From contig NC_049980.1 of assembly GCF_000003815.2 (NCBI RefSeq), positions 10,450,714 to 10,514,713 on the forward strand: 64,000 bases of DNA, given 5' to 3'. This DNA is from Branchiostoma floridae (taxonomy: Eukaryota > Chordata > Leptocardii > Amphioxiformes > Branchiostomatidae). A program made the position numbers and the translations under genes. The notes below the pieces were generated by a model. The model saw only the letters and a list, made by a program, of their open reading frames with translations. It made no database searches and was not told the DNA's origin. Shown here piece after piece: positions 52,901-64,000 of the stretch. Numbering within the stretch: the first letter of the stretch is position 1; each line of letters begins with the position of its first letter.

Positions 52901-55090
52901 GCATTAGTCAGTCGCACGTGAGTGGTACAAAATGAAATTCGGCTATTTTAGATCCCTGTTGGCGGTTAGTTCTGTAGCTACTGCATCGAAATCTTATGAT
53001 GACCTAGCTGTATAGGATGAATGTGATACACCGTAACAGACAAAAGACTTGAAAAGAAATTATTCTTGTGGAAGTGAAACATTGCTTTAACACCTGGCCC
53101 TCGATTTTGTGTTACGTTGGAGGCTCTATACCTATGCAGGTGTGTGCTTGCGTGTCGTAGGGTGGGGAACCACAGGAACCTTATCATGACTGCAAGACTA
53201 TCAAGTTCCCAGTTTGTGTAAGAGACTAGGCGTTGGATAAACTCAGTTTTGTGTTGTAAGCTAATGATACCTTGGACTACAGCATCGCGAATGTACCGAT
53301 GTTACACCGGTCCCAGGAACAAACACAACAATCTTTATTGACACGACAAAAGTACAGCGACTTTCGTAAGGTCTACATGTATAACAACTACTTACAGTAC
53401 AACTAAACACACATATATGGATATCTATAGGTATGACTAAATCAACATATAGGGTCTAGCATGTCATTAACACTATTAGTTCTACGGTATAAACATTCGT
53501 GGATATATTTGCCTACTTGTACACAGTGAGGGTTATCGCCTCCCAGAATGTAGTTGAATTTATCTATCGAACAGAGAGTAGCAAATTCTTTAGAACAAGC
53601 GGAAAGTAATGTGAACAAAGGAGATGCGTTATTCAGTGATGACGCAGTGACCTGTAACAGACGGTATAATGACCTGTGACAATACTAGTGACTGTCTCAC
53701 ACCTACGTACAGGTCACTCACGCAGAGGAAATAGGCCATTATATCGGTAAGCTTCACTTGGGCTGGGTTTGTACATGTTTAGCAAAGGTGGAATATACCC
53801 ACTGAGGCGGAATAATTAGAATAACACAGGAACGGTATTCAGAGGAGGGGTGGTGAGATGGGGAGTACAATGTAGGCATATTTTTTTCTAGCATTAACAG
53901 TCTTAGTTTATTTTGTTGATCTTGTGAAATTCTCAAGCAATTCATGGATTTGTTATTGAATGCTACATTCAATACAACTAACCTTTCCTAAGACTTCAGC
54001 GCTAGACGTGCGATTAGTTATATAACATTGCACACATATGTATCTATTGATAGCACTGTAACTCAGTAGCAAACTTAGATGTCATAGGAAGTACGAAAGT
54101 TATGTGGAGATGTATTTTAATCTGACTGTGGACTGTATCATAACAGTAATGGTATCCTTCTAATGTAGACTACGTGTGGGAACACGTAGAAGAAATTTAT
54201 TTTAGTAGTAAGATAGCGATGTGGTGTTGGACAAATAATCTAGATAATGTTTGTTAAAAAGTTTATGATAACGGCTTCGTTCGTTTATCTTGCGTATTTC
54301 TCCTAAGAAGTGGCCCATCTCACAAAATTGGTGATTACGGTAAGAGAACTTATCTCATTCAAAGTTTCTCAGAACTGTCTTATTTGCTTTGCGTAAAATA
54401 GTCTTTTACTGGGGAAAGAGTTATCACAGAATATCGTTTTCTGTAGATAATGAAAACTGCATTGTTGAGATACCCATACCTGTATAAAGCTTAATCTTTA
54501 TACAGAAGTTCCCTGTACTTTTGAAAAGTTCCCTGTGAGACTGATTGGATGTATCCCACGCTGCTTCACTGCGATGGCCACGTCACGACGTCACTGGCGC
54601 CATTCTATCAGGGACCGATGACACAAGAGACACGACTGTCACGCCGTAACTGGAAAGTCTATACTCTCACCGTGGTCTCCTGCCATACTTTGTTAAAATT
54701 CCTATCATTTCACCGTGCCTGGCCAAGGATTTAGATGACACATATACATCGTTGCCATATCAACATACCCGGGCTTAATTTGAGACACACAGTCTGCAGT
54801 ACATCGCCAGGGAGGCTAACATTTCATCTAATCCTCCCAAAAGACAACTGTTATTTTTCATCTGAACTCTGTATTTTGATAACCTTCCCCAAGTCATCGC
54901 ATCGGGCGATCTTGTTTATATGAAGGCTACGTCAAGGCTCCTTGACGAGAACGAACTGTTCTTGATATGGTTGGTTCGGTGCGGTGGAATTCAGCCATTG
55001 CAACTAAATTCATTTGAAAGATTTTAGAAAGAAGATTTAACTGTTAGACTATCTCAAAGTCAACTTGAGAAGGGATCAATAGAAAATGCA
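46920..55090. other. 8-kb stretch without a recognised gene
   Basis: No exon chain could be supported on either strand. 47737-47958 (-) holds a frame with HPHMLLIHSGVEHHSKKIVRE-like sequence, possibly a decayed SGNH/esterase segment as found in some CR1-type LINE ORF1 proteins, followed by a GTAAGT. 51365-51425 and 53328-53405 are reversed family-A LINE tails. ORFs at 48305-48547, 49254-49502 and 54549-54923 show no motif. Poly-C/poly-A tracts lie at 49045-49068. Confidence 0.4.
53328..53405 (-). mobile_element. LINE-type 3' tail, family A (reverse)
   Basis: TCTTTATTGACACGACAAAAGTACAGCG, then TAAGGTCTACATGTATAACAACTACTTACAGTAC, is the reverse complement of 14285-14370 with few changes. Confidence 0.55.
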
Positions 55091-55093
55091 ATT

Positions 55094-57872
55094 TTATTCC
55101 AATAACTTTACGTGGAAGTCGAACCTATGAATTGTGGTTACCGTTGCGTCTGAAGAGAACGAAGTGTAGGTATAGCCATATAGTCTAGACTTGGTACCAT
55201 CCGGTAGTAGTAGTTCGCTCCGATATATATCATACACTGTCACAGTCGCTTCTATGCTATTCCGTCTGGGAACTTGGACATCTCTAACGTCTGGAATATT
55301 CAATTCTCGGCAAGGATTTTAACCTCCTCGATAGGAGCTACTACCTGGATGGTACTAGTACCCAGGCTAGGAATAGTCCACAATTTGATCGCCTTGTGAG
55401 GAGAAGGCGGTTGCTGATGACGTCCGACTTCAGGGGGGAGAGGTGTGTCCTTAAGGGGAGGGGTGTCTGTAAAAGGTACTAGTATGTCTTTGAAAGGGAT
55501 GTCTGAGGATGGACGTGTACGGAGTTAAAGAGGGGATTGTCAGCAAATTGTAAGGGGACAAGCAACATCCACCAGCATCTTTAGGGACCACACAGAAAGA
55601 TATTGATGCTGAAAACATACGCGGGATAGTTTTATCTGTGCGTCAGTTGAAGTGTTTATAGCTTAGCTGACCCGCGAGGTTGGCAAAACATATGCATGAA
55701 TCTCTCATGCAGATCTAGCTCTGTGTTATCTACCACCTAAATGGGTCAGTGACTCAGAGCTCTAGGTTATCACTGATAGACGGAGTAGAATTGAGGAGGG
55801 ACGGTGTACTCGAGGCCGAGAATTCTTTAGAATTTTTTTGTACAAAATATTCATTTCCGGTGGACATACGATATTAATAGCAATATCTTGACTGCACTGA
55901 GTTTTTAAACAGACCCCGTAGCACCAAATATCTATTGTGTTTTTTAATCACCACGACGATGACTAAAGATTTTCCGGCCTAGAACTTTTACAAGATGTCA
56001 GTTAAATGTATCTGGCAATGCTGCAGAGCGCTGCTCAAGAGGCAGAAAAAATTGACCAGGGCATACAAGATACATTTGGCATGTTTTGGAGAAGAAAAGT
56101 GCCGGAGAATTCAATTAAAACACAGAAAATCCTACAGATATATATGTTCTCATGCAGAATATTTCTCAAATTTTGTAACGTTATTTTGTTTCTTGACCAC
56201 CTCCAACGAGGAAGGATGTCACTCAACAAATATAGATGAATGTGACAAAAGAGAAATTTCCCTTTCTTTTAGCATTTCATTTTAGTTATCAGCTATTCCC
56301 TCCGTCTAATTTTCCTCATCTTACCGCCGATCAGTCGGCCCGGGTCCCCGGAGGACAGGTCTGTCTTGTACCAAACGGAAGCCGCCTTTTCCCGTCGGAA
56401 CTCCACACTAATGTTTACCCTCAGCGCCTTAAACGCCAATTAGCTGACATGAAGGCGCGGCATCCAGACCACATGCTTTTACCGTACTGTCCTTCTTCAG
56501 TAGCACCCTCTCAGCGACGGAGACAATGTGTCTGTCAAAGTTCTTCTATGTCGAAAACGTTACTCCGGCTCTGGACTGGGAGGGCCTATAGGGGTAGCCT
56601 CCGCCAGCCCTGCTTTCTATGGGGTGTGGGGGTCATAGAATTCCGAAAAAAAGGAAAGTGGCAAGGACAATCAGTCCACGCTAAGGTTCATGGTCGGTCG
56701 GCCACTCTGTGAAAGCAAAACTCTCCTGGCAAATTATTCTCCCTATACTGATAGCCAACATAGTCAGTCTGGAAGACACTAGGGGAGGGGGGGGGGGTGT
56801 TCTGGGGGGTGATGTTCGCAAATTGAAACGTCGTGTTATGAACACAATGCTGCACTCCACCAATTTCAAGTCGGGCATTGTAGATCGTTCTCACCGAAAA
56901 GTGTAGACAAAACTATTGCTTGAAGAGCTTTCGTTACAATGTACATGTACATGTACTTTATTCTGTAAAATGTGTGCCGTAGTCCTTTCGACATTGATGA
57001 TCATCACCAGTAGCGTACTATATGGGCCGTTCATTTGTACGCATTATAGAGAGAGCTGAACTCTACAGACTAATAGAATCCATGTTCCCCCACTTCATAC
57101 AACTAAGTAATATAGACAAATTTATATTCCTTATGAGTCTAGACAAGCCTTTACTTATAAAGCATATCTGTTCTTACATTTTCAATATCACAAAGAAACG
57201 AGAAGAAGCCGAATGTACACAGTAGAATACGATCCTTGAGTAGTGTAGATTCATTGTATCATTATATCATGTTGTATCATTTGTTGTGACCTGTACTAAA
57301 CCCAGTGGGTATGAATGTACAATAAAGGTCTTCATTCATTCATTCATTATTACCAAACTAAATACAGGCGCAGATAAGCGGTCAGACGCTTCCCCGGGGG
57401 TACACAGTGATAAGATAAGAGAGGTAGCTGGTACACATTTACTTCAGAAAGTGCCTCTAACATAGAACATATCGAGGGAAAACCACATTCCGTGATTCAG
57501 TTCTCAAGCTTGTGACCTAGATTGGGTGGTTACAGTCCTCTCGTTCAATGTCAATCGAGTTAAATTTGCTTCATTAGTTCTCTTTAAGTACCGTTTTACC
57601 CTGTCACACAGGGGAGGTCGGAACAGGTGGATTTAGTCAAGCCGTTGTTCAGGAATGCTCGTTACACCCCCAAGGTCATGGTCAGGGCGTGTCTCTTTTC
57701 TCCCGGCACTGGAGGGAAACAAAATAAACAGACTGTGGGTGGGACGATACCCGGGAGAACGTTTACCTTCTAAGTTACTAGGCAACTTTACTGGCTCATA
57801 AGAGGCAACTGTCAACCTTTTTCCTTCGTGATGAATGTACATTGTGCTAGCGGGCGATGTCCATTTTTCAGC
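55094..57872 (-). CDS. two candidate exons of an unidentified gene
   Basis: 57872-57767 has a good acceptor (CACTTTTGTTTCAG) and donor (GTAAAC). It reads AEKWTSPASTMYIHHEGKRL...LPSNLE, phase 0 to 1. 55305-55094 could follow in phase 1 after an AG at 55307-55306, reading LNIPDVRDVQVPRRNS, TVTVYDIYRSELLLPDG and FDFHVKLLE before a stop. Its TTTATT/AATAAA overlaps the stop codon. Alternating hydrophobic residues suggest a beta-sheet domain, but no family was recognised. Joining the two is inference; exons may be missing between them, and upstream exons may lie near the gap at 58307. The acceptor of the second exon is weak. Confidence 0.35.
55995..56712 (+). other. unidentified open frames, possible gene fragment
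   Basis: Overlapping frames cover this stretch. One reads AMLQSAAQEAEKIDQGIQDTFGMFW after a CAG at 55999 and looks like an amphipathic helix. The next (56236-56712) reads VPNGSRLFPSELHTNVYPQRLK. No known domain, no clear splice donor between them and no signal peptide were seen. It could be chance, a degraded gene or a mobile-element remnant. Confidence 0.2.
56700..57030. other. non-coding spacer
   Basis: A poly-G run lies at 56782-56802 and CATGTACATGTACATGTAC at 56939-56956. No exon-like signal. Confidence 0.4.
57030..57355 (+). mobile_element. 3' end of a LINE (non-LTR retrotransposon) with (ATTC)n tail
   Basis: A frame reading FIQLSNIDKFIFLMSLDKP, then IKHICSYIFNITKKREEAE and a stop, is followed by TTTGTTGTGACCTGTACTAAACCCAGTGGG, AATAAAGGTCTTC and (ATTC)n. 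Coding end plus AATAAA plus simple-repeat tail is the layout of a 5'-truncated LINE. Its tail is shared with 9735-9805 and 27770-27835. The exact clade is not assigned. Confidence 0.55.
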
Positions 57873-58306
57873 CTGAAACAAAAGTGCAGGGTAGCTCAGG
57901 ATCGGGCATACATTCCTGCGACAATATCAGATACCCAATTATGTTAGTCGCTCATGATATTCAGTGTTGAGCCCTTGTAGATAAGAATTCTATGTGCACA
58001 CAGCATGTACTATAAGAAGCAAGTATACCACGTACAGTGAAATTATGTAGACAACAGACGTCTAAACATGTGTCAAAACACATTAAATTCCCTGTCGGAT
58101 ACATTTGGGGTAATTCTTTCCGCTTTCCTTAGGCAAGATCGAACTTAAATAGTCACACGTGTGGAATGTGCCACAGAGCGAGGACTTTCCGAAGCTGATA
58201 ATCTACTTCCCGTGTTTCTTCCACTCTCAGGGACGCTGAAAGGCAGATATTGGGCAACTGTAACTCGTTATTCCTGACATGGAGCGCGATCCTGACAGCT
58301 AGCATA

Positions 58307-58406
58307 NNNNNNNNNNNNNNNNNNNNNNNNNNNNNNNNNNNNNNNNNNNNNNNNNNNNNNNNNNNNNNNNNNNNNNNNNNNNNNNNNNNNNNNNNNNNNN
58401 NNNNNN
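58307..58406. other. assembly gap (100 N)
   Basis: 100 unknown bases, 214 bp before the first recognised exon of the mucin-like gene. Confidence 0.98.
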
Positions 58407-58619
58407 AACACGCCTTTTAACCAGCGTTCACTGTCATCTCCTAGCATTGTAACTTGTATCGATTCAGTGGAATGCCCAGAAGTGTTCTCCTAGCCCGAGC
58501 AATCTCGTTAGATATCCTCGGTCATCCTTACACAATTTGACGTTTTGCCTGAAAAAAGCACTGCTCCTCAGCATAACATGACATATTTATCATCTTCATC
58601 TTTTTGTTGCCTTCTGCAG

Positions 58620-59372
58620 AAAATGGCCAACAACACGACAGGAACGGTACTACCCACTGATCCAAGCCTTGCGGCGGCAAACGGAACTACAGAGGCTTTG
58701 GTTTTCCCGACAGCCAGCAATGCCACAACGATAGCACCTTTGGCGGACAACATAACGTCCACGATAGTGAACGCTGTCACCAACTTTACCTCAGCTGTGA
58801 CGGACCTGGTGACCAACACAACCGCCAATATCAATGCTACGGAAATAACAACACCGACTGTGCTACCAAACACAACCGTCTTTGCTCAACCCACCCTTAC
58901 AGCATCAACAATCGCCCCGACGGTTTCCAATGGAACTACAGCATCGCTAAATGGTTCTACATCGTCCTCATTATTTACAACGATCACGAGAGAACTGAGC
59001 ACACTTTCTGCTGACTTGAGCACCGCTGTTTCCACAGCGAGCTCCACTATATGTGACAACCTGTGCCAAAGTATTGGGAGTTGTCAATACAACGAGACGA
59101 GCACCCGCTGCGACTGTCCGCTAGATGGCGCTCCTGCCCAGTGCGACTCCTTCGCTGAAAGTTGCTCCAACACAACAGCACTAACTTGTACGTCAAACTG
59201 CACCAGGATGTTGTATGGGCTCCAAGAATACGTCAGCTGCGAGTGTATACAGGAAGAAATATGTGGACCGGTAAGTATTTGAAACCTAACGAAGAAATCT
59301 AACGTAACGTTATAAACCAACGTTACCTCCAGCAAAAATGGAGGTATTGTCTAGCTAGATGGTGTGTGCCTG

Positions 59373-59407
<35 letters not shown>

Positions 59408-59836
59408 GTGTTCGTGTGTGTGTGTATGTTTGTGTGTGTGCGCGTGTGTCTTATGAAGAATGACGGTCAAGGTCGAATACGGGCCCCCCGACTGCTTTCT
59501 CAGTCTGCTATCGGGTTTGACACTCAGTTTCAACATATTTTTCCATGTGTATGTAGTGCTGCTGTTTTTTTTTCTTGTGTACAAATTTTCTTCTGTTGTT
59601 TTCAGGTCCCTGTCCCCGCCAAACAAGATAACCTGGCGCTCATCCTAGGCCTCACCTTGGGCCTCCTCTTTGCCCTCATCTTCCTCATCGCCCTCCTGTA
59701 CTGCTTCTGCACGACCAAGAAGCGGCGCGCCACCAAGGGTTCCTACAACCCCAGCGCGCAGGAGAAGAAGGCGGGGGCGCAGGTTATCGGCATCACGGAC
59801 CTCATGCCTCTGCCGCCCATGGAGAGGCTCATCTAG
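58620..59836 (+). CDS. mucin-like single-pass membrane protein (5' end not found)
   Basis: Two exons join in phase 0: 58620-59270 (after CTTCTGCAG, before GTAAGT) and 59606-59836 (after TTTTCAG), giving 293 residues from the exon start. The first ~140 residues are Thr/Ser/Ala-rich with many N-x-T/S sites (NNTTG, NATT, NITS, NFTS). A Cys-rich segment follows (CDNLCQSIGSC, CDCPLDGAPAQC, CTSNCTR, CECIQEEIC), perhaps two small EGF-like loops. The second exon holds a hydrophobic helix (LALILGLTLGLLFALIFLIALL), a KKRR stop-transfer and a ~45-residue tail ending MERLI. This fits a type I glycoprotein, so a signal-peptide exon is expected upstream, perhaps in or near the gap at 58307. A start at Met 58623 is possible but would leave no signal peptide. 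Function unknown. Confidence 0.75.
59320..59460 (+). repeat. (GT)n tract with the composite-repeat head (intron of the mucin-like gene)
   Basis: ACCTCCAGCAAAAATGGAGGT forms a hairpin like the one at 29663, followed by GT-rich sequence at 59371-59452 and a GAATGACGGTCAAGGTCG segment. It is a short copy of the composite repeat seen in the protease and FN2 introns. Confidence 0.6.
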
Positions 59837-59889
59837 CTCACATCGGGGCAAGATGACCAACTTGAAAGGATTCTAGCTATTTAGCACTT

Positions 59890-60330
59890 GTGAGTTGGGC
59901 TGTGTACCTAAAACCTGTGCCTGTACCTGTAAAATTGTTTAGGTTCAGGTCCGAATCTAAAACCCGTACCGGTACCTGTACCTGTAAAATTGTTTAGGTA
60001 CAGTTCCGTTCCATCTGGTGTACTTGTACCTGAACCTGTACCCGAACAAACTAAAGCATTGCTGTAGTGGACACCATTTTAAGGCTACTAATACGTAAAT
60101 CATGATTCAATGATGACAATTGTGATGATATTCGAGTTGAAAATCAACAAAACATGAAAAAATCGTTTGGAGACTCAAAATGTAAATCACTGAAAAGGGC
60201 AATTCTTAACTTGAATAACTTACAAATAATTGATCAACCTTAGGTACAGGTACAGGTCCGAACTTGCACCTAAACCTGTGTATCCGTTCTGTACCTGTAT
60301 CTAAGATTTGTTTTAGTACACAGCTCTCAG
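59890..60330. mobile_element. inverted-repeat element rich in GTACCTGTACCTG
   Basis: TGGGCTGTGTACCTAAAAC at the left faces TTTTAGTACACAGCTCTCA at the right, about 440 bp apart. The body repeats RGTACCTGTACCTGTAAAATTGTTTAGGT twice on the left, with ACCTTAGGTACAGGTACAGGTCCG inverted on the right. No ORF; it is probably a MITE just past the stop of the mucin-like gene. Confidence 0.6.
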
Positions 60331-62945
60331 TATATCGAAAGATTATATAGCACATTAATGTACGACGATTGTGTATTTTTGCGAAGAGTTCGCAGCTAGC
60401 CGGAGAGATGGATTTCAAATCATGTGATAAGTTTTGTCCCATGAATTTTATACCAGTATTATGACTGAAGAATGAGGGATGGACTTTGATATTTTTGGCG
60501 GGTTACAGAAGATTCTTTAAAGGCGAATTTAGCGGTCAAGTCTATTTGAGTGCGCCAGAGCCAGCATCTTGTAGATACGAATCTCGTTCATCAATTACGA
60601 TTTGCTTCACAGGCTGAAATTTCTCCCAAACCTATGATGCGAATGAAGCTATTGAATTCATTCACAAGGCTATCTATATATAGGATCTATGTTAGCAATA
60701 GTATAGGGAAGTGTATACAAGATATATAGATGTAACCGTTATGTTATACGAATATGCCTATACTCTGTGATTACACTACAGTTGTGCCTTTCTATGGCTT
60801 TTCATAATAACCAAGGCATTGAAAAATGGGAAAATGTTGTAATTCTATCGCTTATGGTTTAGATGCGTTGGCAATCACCGTATCATTTTGAAACTATTTT
60901 ACAGAACACTTTTATACAAACCTTTTATAACAGTACGAAAATTCTCATATGTATATGTATATACTAACTATACAGACCCAATGGAATGCACTGACCTTGT
61001 ACTTTATCTTCTCATGTACATTGGTAAACTCGTATTTATAGCTTTTTATACTTCAAGATAGCTGGACTGAATTTTATATGATACCAGGAAATTGCATTTG
61101 TACAGAATTCATTGCAGTGTAGAAATATCATAACCTAATAACGTAATCGATTATAATTGACATAATTCAATGTATGGTTAAAGGTTTAAGAAAGGAACGC
61201 ATAGAACACAATCTATGTGGTCATTCAGGTCGACAAGAAAGAAATGAACTTGTATTTTTGATTGTTTCCTTCAACAACGAATGTAACATTCAAATAGAGA
61301 AAAGTATCGATAGATATACCTTTTTCTCATATTAGCAAACCATGGATATATATAATACAATCATTAAAATTGAAACGTTCCTAATAAAATGATGCCCTTT
61401 GCCTCTATATTTCGTATGGAATTACCAGGCGGTGGTATGATAAGGGATACAAGGTGTCGGTGCAATTGTCTTGTAATGGGCCAGTGTTACAATTATGTCC
61501 CTAAAGGTTGTATCTCACTGGACTTGGGGCAGCGGTGCGGCATTGCGGGGTTCAAAAGATTACTCAGCGAATTTTCTTACGTTTTGTGTATTTTGTTGTC
61601 TTCTATGTCATACATTTACGTATTACGCAATATCTTAAATGAAAAAAAGACGTCGTTCGCAGACTCAAGCGTGACCAATACATTGGAAAACACAAGCTGT
61701 CAGTTGCCATGACAACAGAAATGACGTCGGTCATCAACCAAAGGTTATCCTCATCAATGGACATCACCTTATCCTCATCATTGTCTTTCAGCCAATCATC
61801 TCATTCTCACCTTATCGATGACATATGGTTATCGAAGCACGTATCTGCATGTTTAATGGTGACGATTTCATCTTCTCTACCGAAATTTGATCATGAGCCA
61901 CATATTATACATTACGCATATTAGAATATCAAACATCAAATTATACCTAGGTAACAACTGGAAAAAAAACTTGGCCCTGTCGAGCAGTTCATGGGATGTT
62001 TTCTGCACTTTCGGACGTGAGGCTCCGTGGAACGCCTTACGGCTACCGGGCTAGATTAGGGCCCGGGCCCCGGATTTTTCTAAACTCGGATTTAGAATCA
62101 ACCCGGGACCCGGTTACAAATAGGCACCGTACGCTAATCGTGATCACGCTGAAAGGTGCTCCCACAGTATACGACAGTCCATCGGGACAAATCATTTGTG
62201 GATTCGAGGCCCAAACGGAGCTTCAGCCCTTACGGGCATCGGTACGGTGCAAATCTAATGTGACCAAAGCATAAGGAGAGATATGCTTTATACAAGATCA
62301 GTTTAATTCTGCAGTCCCTGTGGGATATAAACTCATGCCGCCCTAGTCGACAGCGCACTACTTCCCCCGTACCCACCACACACGTGTTCGTAGCGTTATC
62401 AGTTGCCTACAGGCGGATATGGCTGTGTGCCCATTGACCAGCACTGTCGGTATTACTCGCAAAACGTTTCTGTTCAGCGGATTGCGCCATGTCAGTGTAT
62501 ATGTGCCGAAAATGGACCATTTTCTAAGAATTAAGACGGGGTATCCTGTGTGCATATAGTGTCTATTATGTGCTTCTTTTTGTACATGACCAGGAACATA
62601 CATGGGAAATATCTAAAGATCGCGGTTGTCCAAACTCAATTTTGTCCTGATTTCAACAGCTAGTTATGAAACTTCGATGTCAAAATTTATATTTAAAGTT
62701 GTACCGTTATCCCGTCAGTCACCCCTCTTTTGCAGATAATCGACAGATCGAACTTAATATTCATTGACCTTCTGGCACATCGTGACATCTCTCCCCCTTC
62801 CGCCCATTTAAGTCAGAACCATCGATCTGCGTGGTAGCTATAGGCTGAAAGTTTTCCTCTGTCTTGGCTTTCTGAGTAGACATACAGTCGATATCCCCAC
62901 CGTCGTCCAGAGGGCGGCCGGGCCATTGCGATATCTAAACCGAAC
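60331..62945. other. spacer without a recognised gene
   Basis: AT-rich to about 61380. 61560-61620 shares TTACGTTTTGTGTATTTT with the CCGGGGCCC MITE family. 62055-62115 has facing GGGCCCGGGCCCCGG and CCCGGGACCCGG segments. Frames at 61389-61712 and 61709-61924 carry no motif. Confidence 0.4.
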
Positions 62946-63033
62946 ATGTCTGGAGAGAGTGGTGTGCACTGGACGATGTCGGGGGGTTTCACTCTCGTGC
63001 TGTTCCTGGTACTTGGGGCATCCACCTCAACAG
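62946..63033 (+). CDS. probable first coding exon (signal peptide) of a gene leaving the window
   Basis: ATG at 62946 opens 29 codons: MSGESGVHWTMSGG, then the hydrophobic run FTLVLFLVLGAS, then TST. It ends at a consensus donor (CAG|GTACGT) in phase 1, the phase used by the secreted-protein signal exons elsewhere in this window. No second exon is visible to 64000, so the product is unknown. Confidence 0.5.
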
Positions 63034-63610
63034 GTACGTGGCATCTTTAAAAAAAATGATACATTACTGTCTCTATAGTTGCAGCGAAGTTTTTAACACT
63101 GTTCTGGAATTGAGGTGTACAAGAAAAGTACGAAAGTGTGAAAGGTGATCAGTGATAGGCTTTACACTTCATCCTGGTGTACCCAGGGTACTACAATAAG
63201 GAAGCGCTCTCTGTGACCTTCCCAGCGGTTGGATGGGTAACTTGATCCCCATAAATACGTAGACTAATAAAGCTGAAAACAAAGGCAGGGACTATGGATT
63301 AGCAAGTATTAGCATGACACTGGCCAAAGTCTTCAACTATTTTTCTGTACTGGTTTTTATGGAAATTAAACCTTATCGAACCATGCAGATGATGGTAACA
63401 AAGCTACATATAATCTAGTCAATACCATCTATGACTTACAGTTTTGAGAACCAACCTTGTATGTATTTATGGGGCTCAATTGACCCCTCAAACTACAGGG
63501 AAGGTCACAGTGGGAAGTACTTCCTTACTGTCCTACCCTGGGCACAATAGGCTGAATTTTAAACAAAAACAACATTTTTCATGGCCTTGGAACTTCGATG
63601 GAACTTCAAA

Positions 63611-63832
63611 ATACTGTAAATGCATGCATTCAAGTTAGCGGGGATTCTATTTCATGGTAGCGGGAAAAGGACTTTTCGCGGTGTTTTTAAGTTCGCGGTA
63701 GCACCATGCACCGTACATCGTCTCTTACTGCCATGGAAAAATGATCGCAGTGGTTTTAAGTTCGCTGTGAAGCAGCAACCGCGAAAACCGCGAACATTAA
63801 ACCACCGCGAAAGTTTCTGCATTAAACAGTAT
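63611..63832. mobile_element. MITE-like element with CGCGGTGG core
   Basis: ATACTGTAAATGCATGCATTCAAG at the left faces GTTTCTGCATTAAACAGTAT at the right. Inside, TTTTCGCGGTG and TAAGTTCGCGGT pair with CCACCGCGAAAG and CCGCGAAAACCGCGAAC. It is 222 bp with no intact ORF; the minus frame 63652-63990 is a by-product. Confidence 0.65.
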
Positions 63833-64000
63833 CCGCGACCGGCTACATCGTATTGTCGTTTCATGACTGATAAACAACTGTCTATGGTGGCCATTTGTAT
63901 GCCCATTTGCGCCCAGAAGCAGGTAGGGAACAGTATATGGTCTAGTCTCAGCCAAAAGTCAGCAATATCAAAAGGCGTCCTATACTGCATTTGCGTACAT

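Noticed and set aside
58250-58306. Short minus-strand ATG frame beside the second gap as a 5' exon of the 57872 gene
   Set aside because: It has no clear signal peptide or donor, and the gap prevents judging its start.

Overview
The window looks like nuclear DNA of a cephalochordate (amphioxus, Branchiostoma-like). This is inferred from short exons with GT-AG introns, chordate-type secreted families (trypsin-like proteases, C-type lectin, fibronectin type II repeats, class A GPCR), frequent MITEs, LINE tails and tRNA-derived SINEs, and two 100-N assembly gaps (33478-33577 and 58307-58406). No bacterial, phage or CRISPR feature was seen.

Layout. 1-2260 is intergenic with small inverted-repeat elements. 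2260-22525 is a tandem array of three trypsin-like serine protease genes on the + strand. Copy 1 (2410-4487) has only exons 1-4. Copies 2 (8040-14715) and 3 (16844-22450) are complete six-exon genes whose exons join in frame (252 and 271 aa). All three share a promoter layout: an E-box CCACCTGT upstream of a TATA box. 22815-23936 (-) is an intronless class A GPCR. 25634-33388 (-) is a ten-exon gene for a secreted protein with seven fibronectin type II domains, a short charged helix and a C-terminal PAN/Apple-like module (594 aa). 34884-46915 (-) is an eight-exon secreted C-type lectin gene (436 aa). Its 8.4-kb first intron holds a 2.7-kb minisatellite and further blocks built on a CTCTCGCG/CGCGAGAG motif. 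46920-55090 holds no recognisable gene. 55094-57872 (-) contains two candidate exons of an unidentified gene. 58620-59836 (+) is a mucin-like single-pass membrane protein whose 5' end is probably missing or hidden near the second gap. 62946-63033 (+) is a probable signal-peptide exon of a gene that runs off the right edge.

How the genes may work together. The protease array fits secreted digestive or mucosal trypsins under exocrine-style promoters. The FN2 and lectin genes lie head-to-tail on one strand, and both encode secreted modular proteins with Ser/Thr-rich spacers and ligand-binding domains. That would fit a glycan- or matrix-binding pair, but co-function is inference. The exon chains were built by hand from splice sites and phase continuity. 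Phase closes exactly across every junction of the two complete proteases, the FN2 gene and the lectin gene, which is the main reason to trust them.
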